A stretch of DNA of 64,000 nt from Verrucomicrobiaceae bacterium UBA1938 (GCA_002336895.1 DDFC01000032.1:248001-312000); one strand, 5' to 3'. Numbered from the stretch's first letter, positions 1-9,377 are shown. The notes: generated by a model not told the origin, from the letters alone. Translations and numbers: made by a program.

Positions 1-3000
1 TGGTGCCAGTGAAGACAATGTTACCGTTCCATGTCTGATTGTTGCTGGTCTGGACTGCCTGAGAGATCCCGCTGGTGTTGTCCAAGGTCGTGCCCGCAGC
101 AAAGACGACTGCGCCGGTGCCCAGTGCCGAATTGGTGGTGGTTGAACCGCCGTTGTTGATGATCAATGTGCCCCCGCTGGTCGTGACTCCGCCGGTAAAG
201 GTATTAAATCCTCCCAGTGCCAGAGTTCCCGCCCCGCTCAGAGTGACGCCGTATGCACCTGATACAATGCCTTGAGCCTGGTTGCCGCTGTTGATGGCGA
301 GAGTTGCGCCAGCATCCGCCACCATCCAGGTCTGAGCACCATTCAGCAGCACAGGAACATTCAACGCTGTGACAGAGGGCCCACCAGTGTTGATCGTGAT
401 GCCGCCCACGCCAAGCGTTATGGTTCCAAAACTGCCCTGGCTGACTGTCACATTGCCTGTGCTGTTGCTGCCCACTGCAATGCCCAGGATGCTATAATTC
501 TGGTCGAGCGTAGTGGCGGCTGCCGTGGTGCCGGCTATGTTGGTGCCGCTGAAGTTCACCATGTTGGAGGCACCCGGTGTAAAGCCCGCATCTCCAATGC
601 CATTGCTGGCAGTGGACCAGCTGCTTGCTGCACCATTGGAGGTGTTGGCATACCAGCTGGTTCCATTGGCACCGTTCCAGTAGAAATTTCCTGCCGCAGC
701 CTGACTGACTGTCATCGTGACAGCAGTTCCAGTATTAGCGATCACCGCCTTGATGCCGCTGGCAAGGTTGGCAATGGTCACTGGTGAAAGCGTAAATGAA
801 CCGCCCGTGATGCTGGCCGCTCCGCTGATGAGGCTGTAGGTGCCTGCATTAAAGCCAGGCAGCGCCGTCACATTCAGAATGGCGCCGCCAGATCCGACAA
901 CGACCGCTCCGGTGCCAGAGAGATTGAGCGCATCATACGCGCTGGTCGAACCCACCTGCAAATTCAGGCGTCCGATAGTGCCGACTCCGCCCAGATTGAC
1001 ACTCGCATTGGCAGCAAGATTGACCGCCGCCCCCACGCCATCTGCAGTCAGGTCCAGAGTCGAACTGCTGCCCTGAGTACCGACATTGATGACCTGAGTG
1101 CCTGCCAGGGCGGTTGGCACCACACTAAGCGTACCACCACTGTTGACCGTTGTGGCTCCGGTATAACTGTTGCTGCCATAAAGAGTCAGCGTGCCTATTC
1201 CAGCCTGCACCACAGAGCCGTCCCCCGAAATATTACCAGCATAGAAGGCGCTGTCCGTCCGGTTAAAAGCCAGCGTTGCTCCTCCGGCCACCACGGTGTT
1301 ACCAATGATGACGCCAGATTGCGCACCATATCCGACCTGCAGGGTGCCGCCTGCAATGATGGTGCCACCCGTGTAATTGTTTGTGCCAGTCAGGTAGAGC
1401 GTACCGGCACCGGCTTTGGTCAAAGCATAGTTCAAGCCGGTGCCACCGTCAGTGATTGTCCCGCTTTCGATGATGTTGCCGTTCGCACTGGTGTAGATGG
1501 TGGAGTTGCCTGCCAGCACAATGCCTCCCGTCAGGATGTTTGTGTAGGAGGAGGTGTTTTGCAGGGCACCCCCACCGTTGATGCCCCCGCCAGTGCCGCT
1601 GATGATCAAAGCGTTGGCGATGGCGCTTCCAACACCGGTACTGTTGACCACCCCCGGGACAGCCACGTCAAAATTGGCGCCGTTGTTGATGATGATAGTG
1701 CCTGAGCCGGCGCCAGTGTTATAAGTCCCAAAGCCGCCCCCGACTCGCAGGGTGCCGGCGGATACATAAATGCTGCCGGTAAAGTTGCTGGCATCATTGA
1801 GAAACAACAGGCCGGCATTCGTCGTGCTTCCACCGATGGTCAGATTGCCCGTACCCGTGAGATTGTTTGTCGCAGTCGTACCCACCAAGGAAATGGCAAG
1901 GGTGTTGTTTCCAAGATCCAGCAAGCCGCCCGCCCCCCCCACGTTGAAAACCTTGTTGGAGGTGTACATGCCGCTGGTACCGGTCAGCTGGAATGTTCCA
2001 CCATTAAAGAAAAGGCTCCTCGCTCCAGTCGCACCCAGTGTCAAAGGGTCGCTCAGCCCCGTGCTTGTAATCGAGAGAGAACCACCGTTCAGATAGATGT
2101 TCCCGGTAAACCCGCTGTTGGTGCTCGCTATGTTGGTTGGGTTGGACAGCGTTACTTTGCCCGCGCCTGTGATGATGATACCACCAGTACCGCCGATAGG
2201 GGCGTTGATGGCCAGAGAATCGGTGGACAAAGGAGTGTTGATGATCAATGCACCGCTTCCACCGGATGACACACCACCAATGCCGTAAATGGTTGAACTG
2301 CCCCCAGTCGCAATGATGCCGCCGGTGCTGTTGGCGGCCGTTTGAATGGTCACAAGCGCACCAGTGGCAAGCGTGGGTCCGCTTCCTGCGCCGCCAGGTC
2401 CGACCAGTTTGAGGGTTCCGATGGTGACAGCAGCATTCTGCGCGACAAGACCCGACGCTCCGCTGCTCATCGTGATACGTTCAGAGTTCAGCGTTCCCGA
2501 AAGGAGAAGCCCATTCTGTGCGACCAGGCCATTGCTGCCAGGGGAGGTGTTCCAGCCGGAGATGCCGCTGCCCACTGTGTAGGTGGCTGCGTCTGTGCCA
2601 TACACAGGTGCCCGCACGTAAGTTCCAGCCCCATTCATGAAGGCAAAATCCACTCCGTTAAAGAAATAAGCGCCACTGCCGACCGCCGCGCTCCCCAGCA
2701 GAGCACCAGCGGCACCAGCACCGGTAAGATTGATTGTATTGGTGCTGCCATTGGTGCCACCCGTGATGACAAAGTTGAGCGTTGCTCCGGCTGTATAGGT
2801 GCCAAGCGAGCTGAATGTCACTGATGTCGAGGTGGCACCAGCATTCAAAACAGACTGCACCGTATTCGAGCCACCTGTCGGCGTCAAAGCTCCCATAGCC
2901 TGAGTGTAGGCGCTGGCGGCGGTTCCCGAATTCATAATCAAGGTGCCTCCCCCGTTGTTCGCAGCACCAAATGTCACACCGTTGGTCGCCACACTGAAAG

Positions 3001-4861
3001 CACCGTTTGCAGCCGTGGCGTTGGCTCCATAGACATTGAGCGTGCCCGCATTGATGGAAATCGTGCCAGTGTCGGCGTTGGTGACACCCGCACCACCGCT
3101 CGCGCCCAGTGTGAGGGTGCCCGTGCCGTTTTTATTCACTGTGGTGATCGTGTTGCCAAAACCACCGGTGATGGTAATATTGCCCGTCCCGCCGAAAGTC
3201 GGTGCAAAGGCACCGTTCAAACTGGCCAGCGTTGTAGTGACACCCACTGTCGGCGAACTGGAAAATGGATTCGCCGCAAAGAAACTGTTGTTGGTGTTGA
3301 TCGTCCCCGCACCTGTCAGTGTTCCAGCACCAAACGTCACCCCAGCCGTGCCACTCGAAACAAACTGGCCGGCACTAATCGTCACAGTGAAGGCTCCCAG
3401 GCTTAATGTCCCAAGCGTGTCCGTCGTGCCTGCGCCGACCGCCGTGTTATCTGCCAAAATCGTGGAATTTGCCGTGCCTACTGTTGTGTTGCGCGCAAAA
3501 TTCAATCCGCCCGCAAGCTGCAGCGTACCACCATTGATCTGCAAAGCCCCAGCCCCCAGGGCATTTGCGCTCGTCGTCGCTCGCAGGATGCCTGTCGTCA
3601 GCGTCGTGGTGCCGGTTTGCGTGTTGTTTCCTGAGAGTGTCACCACGCCAGGACCGCTGCTGTTGACCGTCACTCCGCCCGAGGTGCCACCGGTGAAATT
3701 GCCGGTGACATTGATGTTGCCCGTGGAGGTGGATGACAGCGTTGTCGTAAATGTGCTGTTGGTTATGTTTCCAGAACCGATGGTCAGCGTGGCGTTGCCT
3801 GCATTGGTAAAACCGTTGGTGTTCGTGAAAGTGGTCGCCCCCCCCACAGTCACCGCGCCATTTCCACCGATCGTCTGCACCGCACCAGTTGAAACATTGC
3901 CCAGATTAAGCGGTGTCGCACCATACCCGTTGTTGATGAGCGTCGAGTTGCCGCTCACAGTGTAGGTGGATCCTGCAAACGTCGCGGCACCATTGCCTCT
4001 GAATGTAACTGTGTTCGTGCCCGTGCTCATGGCGCCGAGTGTGAGCAGCGTTGATCCACCCGCCGCTGGATTGGCCACGGTGAATGTAGCAGCACCGTTG
4101 AGCGTTACCGCGCCCACAGTGAGCCCTGCAGTCCCCCCGGTGAAATTGCTGCCGCCAGTGACGATGAGGTTTTGCCCTGATCCCATGGTCAGCGCGCCAA
4201 GTGTTTGAGTCACCGAACTCGAACCTGCACTGATTCGATCAGCGGTGATGATGGATGTGGCGCTCACCGTCGTGTTTCGGCCAAAGTTGATTCCAGTGTC
4301 ATCCGCGAGCTGCAGCACGCCACCCGCGAGAGTGAGTGTTGCCGCCCCTGTTCCAAGAGCCGATGTGCTGGTCGTTGCTCGCACAGTACCTTGGGCGATG
4401 GTCAGCGCCCCTGTGAAGGTGTTCACACCACTCAAAGTCAAGCTGCCCAGTCCGCCTTTCGTCCAGTTCGTTCCTGCAATCACTGAACTGATGGTCGCAT
4501 TGTTGTTTGCAATCACGTTGGCACCAGCCCCTAGCGTCAGCGTGCTGCCAGAGATGGCGTATCCCGATGTGTCGAGGATCAGTTCTCCCAGCGTAATGGG
4601 CGTTCCGAGCGTCACCGTTCCCGCTGTGCCGCTCAAGATGGCTGCATTATTGACGCTGTTGCTCCAAGCCTGATCTGCCGTTCCATTCCACCAGTTGGCC
4701 GTGGTCGTATCCCATGTGCCATTGCCACCGAGTGTTGTCCCGGAACTAAGACTGCTGTCCCAATAAAGAGTAGCAGCTCGCGCTGGTCCCGGCAGCCATG
4801 ATGCCATGAGGCAAATCATAAACCATCCAAGGAATTGGCGGTATTGGCGTAGTGTCTTCAT
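1..4861 (-). CDS. Autotransporter-associated beta-strand repeat (PATR) surface protein, C-terminus off the left edge
   Basis: One uninterrupted minus-strand frame of about 1620 codons runs from an ATG at 4861 to the window edge without a stop. The first 29 residues form a signal peptide (MKTLRQYRQF, hydrophobic core, cut after PARA), followed by a WDSS/TWD...ANWWNG opening typical of PATR proteins. The rest is Gly/Thr/Asn/Ser-rich and repetitive (units such as GAGTLTLTG, NNTYTGxTT, SGGTLxV), as expected of a secreted beta-helix passenger. The C-terminal anchor or sorting domain lies outside the window. Function beyond an exported, probably surface-located, repeat protein cannot be read. The protein belongs to the chromosome flanking the integrated element. 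Confidence 0.9.
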   Translation of the reverse strand, partial: MKTLRQYRQFLGWFMICLMASWLPGPARAATLYWDSSLSSGTTLGGNGTWDTTTANWWNGTADQAWSNSVNNAAILSGTAGTVTLGTPITLGELILDTSGYAISGSTLTLGAGANVIANNNATISSVIAGTNWTKGGLGSLTLSGVNTFTGALTIAQGTVRATTSTSALGTGAATLTLAGGVLQLADDTGINFGRNTTVSATSIITADRISAGSSSVTQTLGALTMGSGQNLIVTGGSNFTGGTAGLTVGAVTLNGAATFTVANPAAGGSTLLTLGAMSTGTNTVTFRGNGAATFAGSTYTVSGNSTLINNGYGATPLNLGNVSTGAVQTIGGNGAVTVGGATTFTNTNGFTNAGNATLTIGSGNITNSTFTTTLSSTSTGNINVTGNFTGGTSGGVTVNSSGPGVVTLSGNNTQTGTTTLTTGILRATTSANALGAGALQINGGTLQLAGGLNFARNTTVGTANSTILADNTAVGAGTTDTLGTLSLGAFTVTISAGQFVSSGTAGVTFGAGTLTGAGTINTNNSFFAANPFSSSPTVGVTTTLASLNGAFAPTFGGTGNITITGGFGNTITTVNKNGTGTLTLGASGGAGVTNADTGTISINAGTLNVYGANATAANGAFSVATNGVTFGAANNGGGTLIMNSGTAASAYTQAMGALTPTGGSNTVQSVLNAGATSTSVTFSSLGTYTAGATLNFVITGGTNGSTNTINLTGAGAAGALLGSAAVGSGAYFFNGVDFAFMNGAGTYVRAPVYGTDAATYTVGSGISGWNTSPGSNGLVAQNGLLLSGTLNSERITMSSGASGLVAQNAAVTIGTLKLVGPGGAGSGPTLATGALVTIQTAANSTGGIIATGGSSTIYGIGGVSSGGSGALIINTPLSTDSLAINAPIGGTGGIIITGAGKVTLSNPTNIASTNSGFTGNIYLNGGSLSITSTGLSDPLTLGATGARSLFFNGGTFQLTGTSGMYTSNKVFNVGGAGGLLDLGNNTLAISLVGTTATNNLTGTGNLTIGGSTTNAGLLFLNDASNFTGSIYVSAGTLRVGGGFGTYNTGAGSGTIIINNGANFDVAVPGVVNSTGVGSAIANALIISGTGGGINGGGALQNTSSYTNILTGGIVLAGNSTIYTSANGNIIESGTITDGGTGLNYALTKAGAGTLYLTGTNNYTGGTIIAGGTLQVGYGAQSGVIIGNTVVAGGATLAFNRTDSAFYAGNISGDGSVVQAGIGTLTLYGSNSYTGATTVNSGGTLSVVPTALAGTQVINVGTQGSSSTLDLTADGVGAAVNLAANASVNLGGVGTIGRLNLQVGSTSAYDALNLSGTGAVVVGSGGAILNVTALPGFNAGTYSLISGAASITGGSFTLSPVTIANLASGIKAVIANTGTAVTMTVSQAAAGNFYWNGANGTSWYANTSNGAASSWSTASNGIGDAGFTPGASNMVNFSGTNIAGTTAAATTLDQNYSILGIAVGSNSTGNVTVSQGSFGTITLGVGGITINTGGPSVTALNVPVLLNGAQTWMVADAGATLAINSGNQAQGIVSGAYGVTLSGAGTLALGGFNTFTGGVTTSGGTLIINNGGSTTTNSALGTGAVVFAAGTTLDNTSGISQAVQTSNNQTWNGNIVFTGT

Positions 4862-4899
4862 AGTGAAAAGTGGGTGATCAACCTGAGCAATCTCGGTCT

Positions 4900-4961
4900 A
4901 AAGAATGCAGCTAAACAGCACCGCGCTTCTCTCAAACAGAAGCGCGACTGCTGCACTCTTT
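4900..4961. repeat. Long nested inverted repeat upstream of the PATR gene
   Basis: CGCGCTTCT at 4922-4930 and AGAAGCGCG at 4938-4946 form a perfect 9-bp stem with a 7-nt loop; outer arms AAAGA-TGCAGC and GCTGCA-TCTTT extend it. It lies 40-100 bp upstream of the PATR start in an otherwise featureless 366-bp gap between that gene and the tRNA. It could be a 5'-UTR structure or a REP-like intergenic repeat. The inner GAATGCAGCTAAACAGCAC resembles a sequence at 7394-7413. Confidence 0.5.
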
Positions 4962-5227
4962 AAAACAAAACAGTCTATGGTTGGTGGCATCTAAAGATAG
5001 TCTTTGCATCAAACCACAATGAACCCTTAACAGACAACCTCTTTTTGCCGTTTCGCAAAAAAAATTCAAACCATTGATAATGAGTCAAATAGCATCAATT
5101 TGCCAACCGCTTCATTTTACAGAAAAATCCCAAGCCCACCTCTTAAGCAGAAAGCATGCGGATGCAAAAAAGTGTGAAAGATGCGAACTCCAATTACGCT
5201 CCTCGGCTCTGAAAAGCCCGCCACCCG

Positions 5228-5299
5228 TATCCCCGGCAGGAATCGAACCTGCATTTAGAGTTTAGGAAACCCTCGTTCTATCCATTGAACTACGGAGAC
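5228..5299 (-). tRNA. tRNA-Arg (anticodon CCT), rebuilt by element integration
   Basis: The minus strand folds as a cloverleaf: acceptor GTCTCCG against CGGGGAT, D arm GTTCAATGGATAGAAC, anticodon stem AGGGT/ACTCT with loop TTCCTAA (anticodon CCT, arginine), and T arm GCAGG-TTCGATT-CCTGC. No CCA is encoded. Positions 4 and 69 form a T-G wobble; the displaced 5' half at the other end of the element has C there, which would pair perfectly. The present gene is therefore probably a hybrid: chromosomal 3' half plus a 5' half and upstream region delivered by the element. Confidence 0.93.
5265..5299. repeat. attL core within tRNA-Arg
   Basis: Positions 5265-5295 are identical to 58094-58124, and three of the next four bases also match. 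The core spans the first base of the acceptor stem to the anticodon loop of the tRNA, so integration here keeps a complete tRNA only because the element carries the missing 5' half. Confidence 0.88.
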
Positions 5300-5350
5300 T
5301 CGTTGAAGATCAATGTCTTACAACACTTTCACTCCTCAGAATTTGCAAAA

Positions 5351-5372
5351 GTTGCACCAAAAGTTGCACCTG
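5351..5372. promoter_or_regulatory. Left arm-type integrase/excisionase site
   Basis: Two GTTGCACC copies 12 bp apart, identical over 22 bp to 57993-58014 at the other end of the element and in the same orientation. The similarity continues loosely (GAGGAAATT...GATGTT) beyond both copies. The rest of 5300-5759 holds no gene I can support. Confidence 0.6.
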
Positions 5373-5759
5373 AGGCAAGGATAGATTGAGGAAATTCGGC
5401 GATGTTCACCACTGTCTTCCGCTACATTTCTGCATCATTACCCTCACTTTGCAACACCCCATCAACAGTTGTTTCGCCTTGTTCGGCATTCTTTTAAAAC
5501 CATGGCACTGGTCTCGGCCGTCGATTCGACCGCTGCGCCGCTGAATCCCCCAATCACCCCGTTGATGAACCAATAATGGTGCCAATGACACCCTCCTTAA
5601 CTTTTCCCAGGGCAATCCGAAATCCAAGGTCAGGCCACCTCTATATAGAAGCATCCTCTCTCCAGATCTCTTGAACATGCTCAGCAGGCCACACCGGCTC
5701 ATTCCGTTTCCCCCCTTTCCTCCTCTTTCAGCCCCTGTCCATCAATTGTCTGCAACGAT

Positions 5760-5924
5760 ATGGCTCCTGGACCGACCGCTTATGACGGAGCCTATGATGC
5801 CGCCAGGATCATGAACGAACCCGACATCAAGAAGCAGGTCAAGGCCCACTGGAGCAAGCTGCATGAGGAGATTGCGAAGCCCTTGGACGATGCCGCCCAT
5901 GCTCAACAAGTAAACCGTGGTTGA
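5760..5924 (+). CDS. Short possible gene or gene fragment (54 aa)
   Basis: An ATG frame encodes a hydrophilic 54-residue peptide starting MAPGPTAYDG and containing a helix-like stretch IKKQVKAHWSKLHEEIAKPL. The frame stays open upstream of the ATG, and no good ribosome-binding site is seen. Composition looks protein-like, unlike the overlapping minus-strand frames. Given the scrambled left end, it may be the 3' remnant of a longer gene. Unrecognised. Confidence 0.25.
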   Translation: MAPGPTAYDGAYDAARIMNEPDIKKQVKAHWSKLHEEIAKPLDDAAHAQQVNRG

Positions 5925-5961
5925 TGCCCCCGATGCGTAACCTTTTGTTAGAACCACGCCT

Positions 5962-6519
5962 TCAACCCAGGAGCTTTCCAAGCGACGACTTCGGAGGCAA
6001 TGAGCGGGACACAATGAATTCAACTTCAAGAGAGAATAACGAAAGAGTGTCCGGCTCTAGTTCCCCATAGTTTAGGTGGCTTCCATCGCGTGTTCTCTCG
6101 CACAGCATTGGTTTCACACCAAGTGCCTTCTCAAGTAGAAAATATCGAACTGGTGCCCCCTCTATGCCCCCTCTTTGGGCAAATGCGATACGGTAGGCTT
6201 CCGTCTCCACCTCAGGGTCAGGCATGGTCAGCACTTGGATAAATACCCCACCTCCAGACTCTGAACGCAGTCTCATCTTGGAAGACAGGTCAACGAGCAT
6301 CTGCTGGTTTTCATCGCTTTCTGGGTCGCCCTGAATCAATTGAAGCCTCAAGCACCTCACCAATGCCATTGAACAAAAATGAAGAAATCCCGGACCATCG
6401 CCTTTCCTGACACATTCGAGCAACCTGGGGTGCATTGAAAAGGCCGCTTCCGGTAGCACCTGTTGCTCAAGGACGTGGCGTAATGCATGTCGCTTGTTCT
6501 GGAAAGGATCCGGATCCAT
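5962..6519 (-). CDS. Hypothetical protein (185 aa)
   Basis: The open frame could begin at 6591, but the upstream 24 codons overlap the integrase remnant on the other strand, so the ATG at 6519 (MDPDPFQNKR) is preferred. No domain recognised. The protein is mixed alpha/beta, with a helical N-terminal half (ALRHVLEQQVLPEAAF) and a conserved-looking stretch VFIQVLTMPDPEVETEAYRI. No signal peptide or membrane segment. It sits alone in the left boundary region of the element. Confidence 0.5.
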   Translation of the reverse strand: MDPDPFQNKRHALRHVLEQQVLPEAAFSMHPRLLECVRKGDGPGFLHFCSMALVRCLRLQLIQGDPESDENQQMLVDLSSKMRLRSESGGGVFIQVLTMPDPEVETEAYRIAFAQRGGIEGAPVRYFLLEKALGVKPMLCERTRDGSHLNYGELEPDTLSLFSLEVEFIVSRSLPPKSSLGKLLG

Positions 6520-6553
6520 GCCTGAAAGATGGGCAGATTCAGTTCGGAGGGCA

Positions 6554-6766
6554 ATGACTTTCGTCTTAGTCCATGGTGCCAAAAATGCCAAACCCGTTCA
6601 CGCCCTCAGGAAGTCCATCGGCTCTCTCATGGCCAACAAATTCGGGATCCATGCTGCTCAACGCCTCTTGATACATACGAGCCCAACGATCACCTCGAAG
6701 TTCTACACGGACAGGGAGGCTTCAGTACTGCCGGGGATTGGATCGTTGTTGGATTCTGGGAGGTAG
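6554..6766 (+). pseudogene. C-terminal remnant of a tyrosine recombinase
   Basis: About 70 residues match the end of a phage-type integrase: HALRKSIGSL carries the HxxR box, HTSP aligns with the second histidine region, and SKFYTDRE carries the nucleophilic tyrosine. Everything upstream of the HxxR box is missing. It is probably left over from an earlier element in the same tRNA. It overlaps the damaged 3' end of the TMEM175-like gene. Confidence 0.7.
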
Positions 6767-7243
6767 AAGGCGTCTTGACCAACATATGCAGCCCGGATCA
6801 TAAAAGCCAAATAGGGAGCGAGTTTCGAGAGGTTCGAGCACCGACCCGGGTCCCTGGTGCCTGATAATGACACGCTGCAGCACGAAGGGGGCGATTCCCG
6901 TCATCAGGAGAACGACCCCATACAGCACGTTTGGGACGAGCGCGCCGAGGTCTTCGCCCACCCAGGCTGTGGCAAATGCAAGCAGCGAGAGCCAGAAAAG
7001 CAGGTGCAGGTTCGCCCAGAGGATGCCGCCGGAAATCTGCCGCACGGTCTGGAAGAGATGATGGTGGTTGTTCCAGTAGATGCCGACATAGATGAAGCTC
7101 AGCACATAGCTCAGCAGCACTGGGGCGAGGGGCTTCATGCCTGCCAGCTCGGCGGTCTGCGGCACCTTCAATTCAAGCACCATGATTGTGATGATGATGG
7201 CGATCACGCCGTCGCTGAAGGCCTCTAGTCGGTTGGTTCCCAT
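6722..7243 (-). pseudogene. TMEM175-family (DUF1211) channel-like protein, 3' end damaged
   Basis: The N-terminus has the family signature RLEAFSDGVIAIIITIMVLEL, followed by further membrane segments (LLSYVLSFIYVGIYWNNHHHLF; LWANLHLLFWLSLLAFATAWV; VLYGVVLLMTGIAPFVLQRVI). Bacterial members form tetrameric potassium-permeable channels and are usually 190-200 aa. Here the last about 35 residues are hydrophilic and unlike the family and read into the integrase remnant; another frame over the same bases gives a more plausible continuation (LAPYLAFMIRAAY). The gene was probably frameshifted and cut by recombination, and function is doubtful. Confidence 0.6.
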
Positions 7244-7393
7244 CCTCCAATGATAACAGAAGCGCAGAACTGCCTCAATTGCGGCCCCCTGCTGGCTGGC
7301 CAGGTGGTGCCCCCCACCGCCATGTGCAACGCCGCTGTGGGATGATCATTTCGGAAGGTGAAGCTGCTGCGGCTTTGGTCGAGTTGATTCAAG

Positions 7394-7413
7394 GAATGCG
7401 GCTAAACCCGCAC
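7394..7413. repeat. Short inverted repeat GAATGCGGCTAAACCCGCAC
   Basis: GCGG-CTAAAC-CCGC hairpin in the gap between the TMEM175 remnant and the ImmA gene. It resembles GAATGCAGCTAAACAGCAC at 4903-4921 on the chromosomal side. Possibly a REP-like intergenic sequence. Confidence 0.35.
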
Positions 7414-7431
7414 TACAATTCTTCCAGTTCC

Positions 7432-8202
7432 TCAGTCAGAGACAGTCAATAAAGTGAGTGTCATGCCCAAGTTGGGGAATCGTATCGACTCTTCGGAAAT
7501 CCCAAAGCTCGCTGAGGTGTTTGGAAACCAAATCTCAGTATTCACATCCTGAACCCCAGTGATTATTTCACCGTTCTCCAGACAGCAGGCGATACTCTCT
7601 GGGTGAAGATGCTGCTTGGATTTGAACCACACGCCAAAGCGATCTTTGGCAATTACCCACCAGAGTACTTCTTTGTTCTTTGAACACACCAAGATGGCTT
7701 CGTGGCGACTGAGATGCAGCATCCGAATGGCGGCCGCAGTCAGTGAGACGTTGAACTCAGCAGCAGCCTGCTTCGCGAGAGCGAGAGTGGGTTCTGGTTT
7801 TTGGAGTAGTGGCTCGGCAAGAAACCGTGGCATCAGTAGCTCTGAGGCAAAGATATTGGCCTCACGCTCCTCAGGGCTAACGCGATAATCTCGAAGATTG
7901 GCTGCCGTGCATGCATACCACTGGCTGGAATCGTGCATTTCCCAGTGACCCAGCTCGTGCGCAATGCTGAATCTTCGACGCCCCATTTGATCCTCGCCTG
8001 CCCGCACTCGGATAATTCCGCTATTACCTTTGCGCGTCAGCCTAGCTTCGCAGCCTTCTAGCGGCCCAGGCAGCACCAGAACCTTTCTTGCCATTGCGAT
8101 GTCTTCCAAGCAGATGGCGTTGGGGTGTCGAATACCAAAGCGTTGCGTAAGCTTGCAAGCAGCAGCCTTGGCTTTTTGGTCACTGGGGGGAATCGGGTTC
8201 AT
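7432..8202 (-). CDS. ImmA/IrrE-family zinc metallopeptidase
   Basis: A 256-aa protein with the zinc site HELGH at residues 82-86 (FSIAHELGHWEMH) and a downstream EREANIFASELLMP stretch supplying the third ligand, the hallmark of ImmA/IrrE peptidases. These enzymes inactivate a partner repressor or anti-factor by proteolysis. The C-terminal 90 residues (from about 165) form a beta-rich domain that may sense a signal. It is the last gene of a translationally coupled trio with a sigma-like factor, its start overlapping the previous gene by 23 bp. The trio is divergent from the CBASS operon. By analogy with CBASS regulators that include an IrrE-like peptidase (CapP), it may control that system; that link is inference. 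Confidence 0.85.
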   Translation of the reverse strand: MNPIPPSDQKAKAAACKLTQRFGIRHPNAICLEDIAMARKVLVLPGPLEGCEARLTRKGNSGIIRVRAGEDQMGRRRFSIAHELGHWEMHDSSQWYACTAANLRDYRVSPEEREANIFASELLMPRFLAEPLLQKPEPTLALAKQAAAEFNVSLTAAAIRMLHLSRHEAILVCSKNKEVLWWVIAKDRFGVWFKSKQHLHPESIACCLENGEIITGVQDVNTEIWFPNTSASFGISEESIRFPNLGMTLTLLTVSD

Positions 8203-8611
8203 CTTCCATCATTTCGGCTATAGCCATATCTTCGAGGAGGGATTCGAGTTCTGCATCGCTCGTAGTTTCGAGCTTCCCTCGAAATTGAACTGCGAACTTT
8301 GGACGTGAGGCAAGAGCCTCATCCAGATACTCCCCAATCACGCGTCGCGGATCAGGAACTTTGGGCAAGTTGGCAAGCAACTCACGTGCTCTGCCAAGCA
8401 AAGACGTCCGCTTCGATTTAGCGGATGCGAGTTCGATGCGGCCTTTTGCTTCTGCGATCGCGGAAGCAACGTTCTTCTTGAGTTGCTCAAGGTTGAAGCC
8501 CGTCCTCACGATTTCTTTCTGGATGGTTTGTTGATCGCTGGAATCCTCCATCAACTGCGAGATCGCTCGCAGAGCATTGGTGCCCGGCTGCGGATGAGCG
8601 TTGGTATTCAT
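8180..8611 (-). CDS. Small helical protein between sigma factor and peptidase; candidate anti-sigma/substrate
   Basis: 143 aa, mostly helical, with a charged middle (KRTSLLGRARELLANLPKVPDPRRVIGEYLDEAL) and an acidic C-terminus (LESLLEDMAIAEMMEDEPDSPQ). No known domain recognised. Its ATG overlaps the stop of the sigma-like gene (ATGA at 8608-8611) and its end overlaps the peptidase start, so the three proteins are probably made together. Position suggests it is the protein cleaved by the peptidase or the one that holds the sigma factor inactive; nothing in the sequence proves this. Confidence 0.7.
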   Translation of the reverse strand: MNTNAHPQPGTNALRAISQLMEDSSDQQTIQKEIVRTGFNLEQLKKNVASAIAEAKGRIELASAKSKRTSLLGRARELLANLPKVPDPRRVIGEYLDEALASRPKFAVQFRGKLETTSDAELESLLEDMAIAEMMEDEPDSPQ

Positions 8612-9264
8612 TGGCGGATGGCTGGTGGGTTGAGTTGGACAAACTGTGTTGAGAGTTTTGGCAGGCGTCGTCTCAGACGCTTAAACGCATTGGTGATCTC
8701 GGATGGGGCCAACGAGAGATGGGCAGCGAGATGTTCGCGCTTGGCTATTTGTTCGAAGACAATGGCTTCGAGTATTCGATGTAGCTGAGGATCGTCCTTC
8801 TCAACCTCCCCGATTATAGCAATCAGAAAGTCACTGTTCGCTACTTCATCCTCTTCACTGGCATCCGAATAGTCTGCCCGACTGTGCAACCGCTCGATTA
8901 TCGCACTCTCCCGCTCGTCGGGCTCGAAGGCGAACGCCGAGATTTCCCGTTCACGATGATTCTTTGGACTTCGCACTAGGTCGCTGACGATGCTGTCGAT
9001 GACGCTGAGCAACAACTGTCCGAAGTCAGGACTCTTGGCAGCGTCCCACTTGCGGCTACCACTGAGCAACCGCTCGAATGCTATCTGAACGACATCCTGA
9101 GCATCAACGCCTCCTGGAACTGCTCCTCCTCTGCGACCTCGCCAATCCAGTCCTCTAAGCTTGCAGAGTGCATGAGCCCCCAGGGCGGTCATCAGCTCGT
9201 CGTTGACCGAAGCAGCCTCAATCTGGGCAAGCAGTTCGGGGGTTGGTGGGTCGGTTGATCTCAT
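8608..9264 (-). CDS. Sigma-70-family (ECF-like) RNA polymerase sigma factor
   Basis: 218 aa. A region-2-like segment spans residues about 50-100 (DAQDVVQIAFERLLSG...FGQLLLSVIDSIVSDLVRS), with the DxxQDVxQxxFERL pattern of ECF factors. A region-4-like helix-turn-helix lies near residues 170-210 (IAKREHLAAHLSLAPSEITNAFKRLRRRL). The middle is acidic and longer than in compact ECF factors. It is the first gene of the trio with a 143-aa protein and an ImmA peptidase, transcribed away from the CBASS genes 113 bp away. Diverged enough that DNA-binding specificity cannot be guessed. Confidence 0.7.
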   Translation of the reverse strand: MRSTDPPTPELLAQIEAASVNDELMTALGAHALCKLRGLDWRGRRGGAVPGGVDAQDVVQIAFERLLSGSRKWDAAKSPDFGQLLLSVIDSIVSDLVRSPKNHREREISAFAFEPDERESAIIERLHSRADYSDASEEDEVANSDFLIAIIGEVEKDDPQLHRILEAIVFEQIAKREHLAAHLSLAPSEITNAFKRLRRRLPKLSTQFVQLNPPAIRQ

Positions 9265-9377
9265 GTCACGTAGTTCCTTTGCGGAGTGTTTGGGCGAATT
9301 GGCCGCAAGGATTGAATTTTTTCAAAGTTTTTCTCGGTGAAAGGCAATTCAGAGATTCAGCCCCGCAATAGAGCAGT
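9265..9377. promoter_or_regulatory. Divergent promoter region between sigma-peptidase trio and CBASS
   Basis: 113 bp separate the two divergent start codons, so both promoters must lie here. The stretch GAATTTTTTCAAAGTTTTTC (around 9314-9333) is AT-rich. No clear palindromic operator was found. Confidence 0.4.

Noticed and set aside
75..4673. Many plus-strand open frames of up to 309 aa across the left region
   Set aside because: They are antisense to one uninterrupted minus-strand PATR gene with signal peptide; their composition (Val/Pro/Ala-rich) mirrors the Gly/Thr/Asn-rich sense strand.
5406..5702. 98-aa minus-strand frame near the left end
   Set aside because: Composition is not protein-like, no ribosome-binding site, and no similarity to the surrounding genes.
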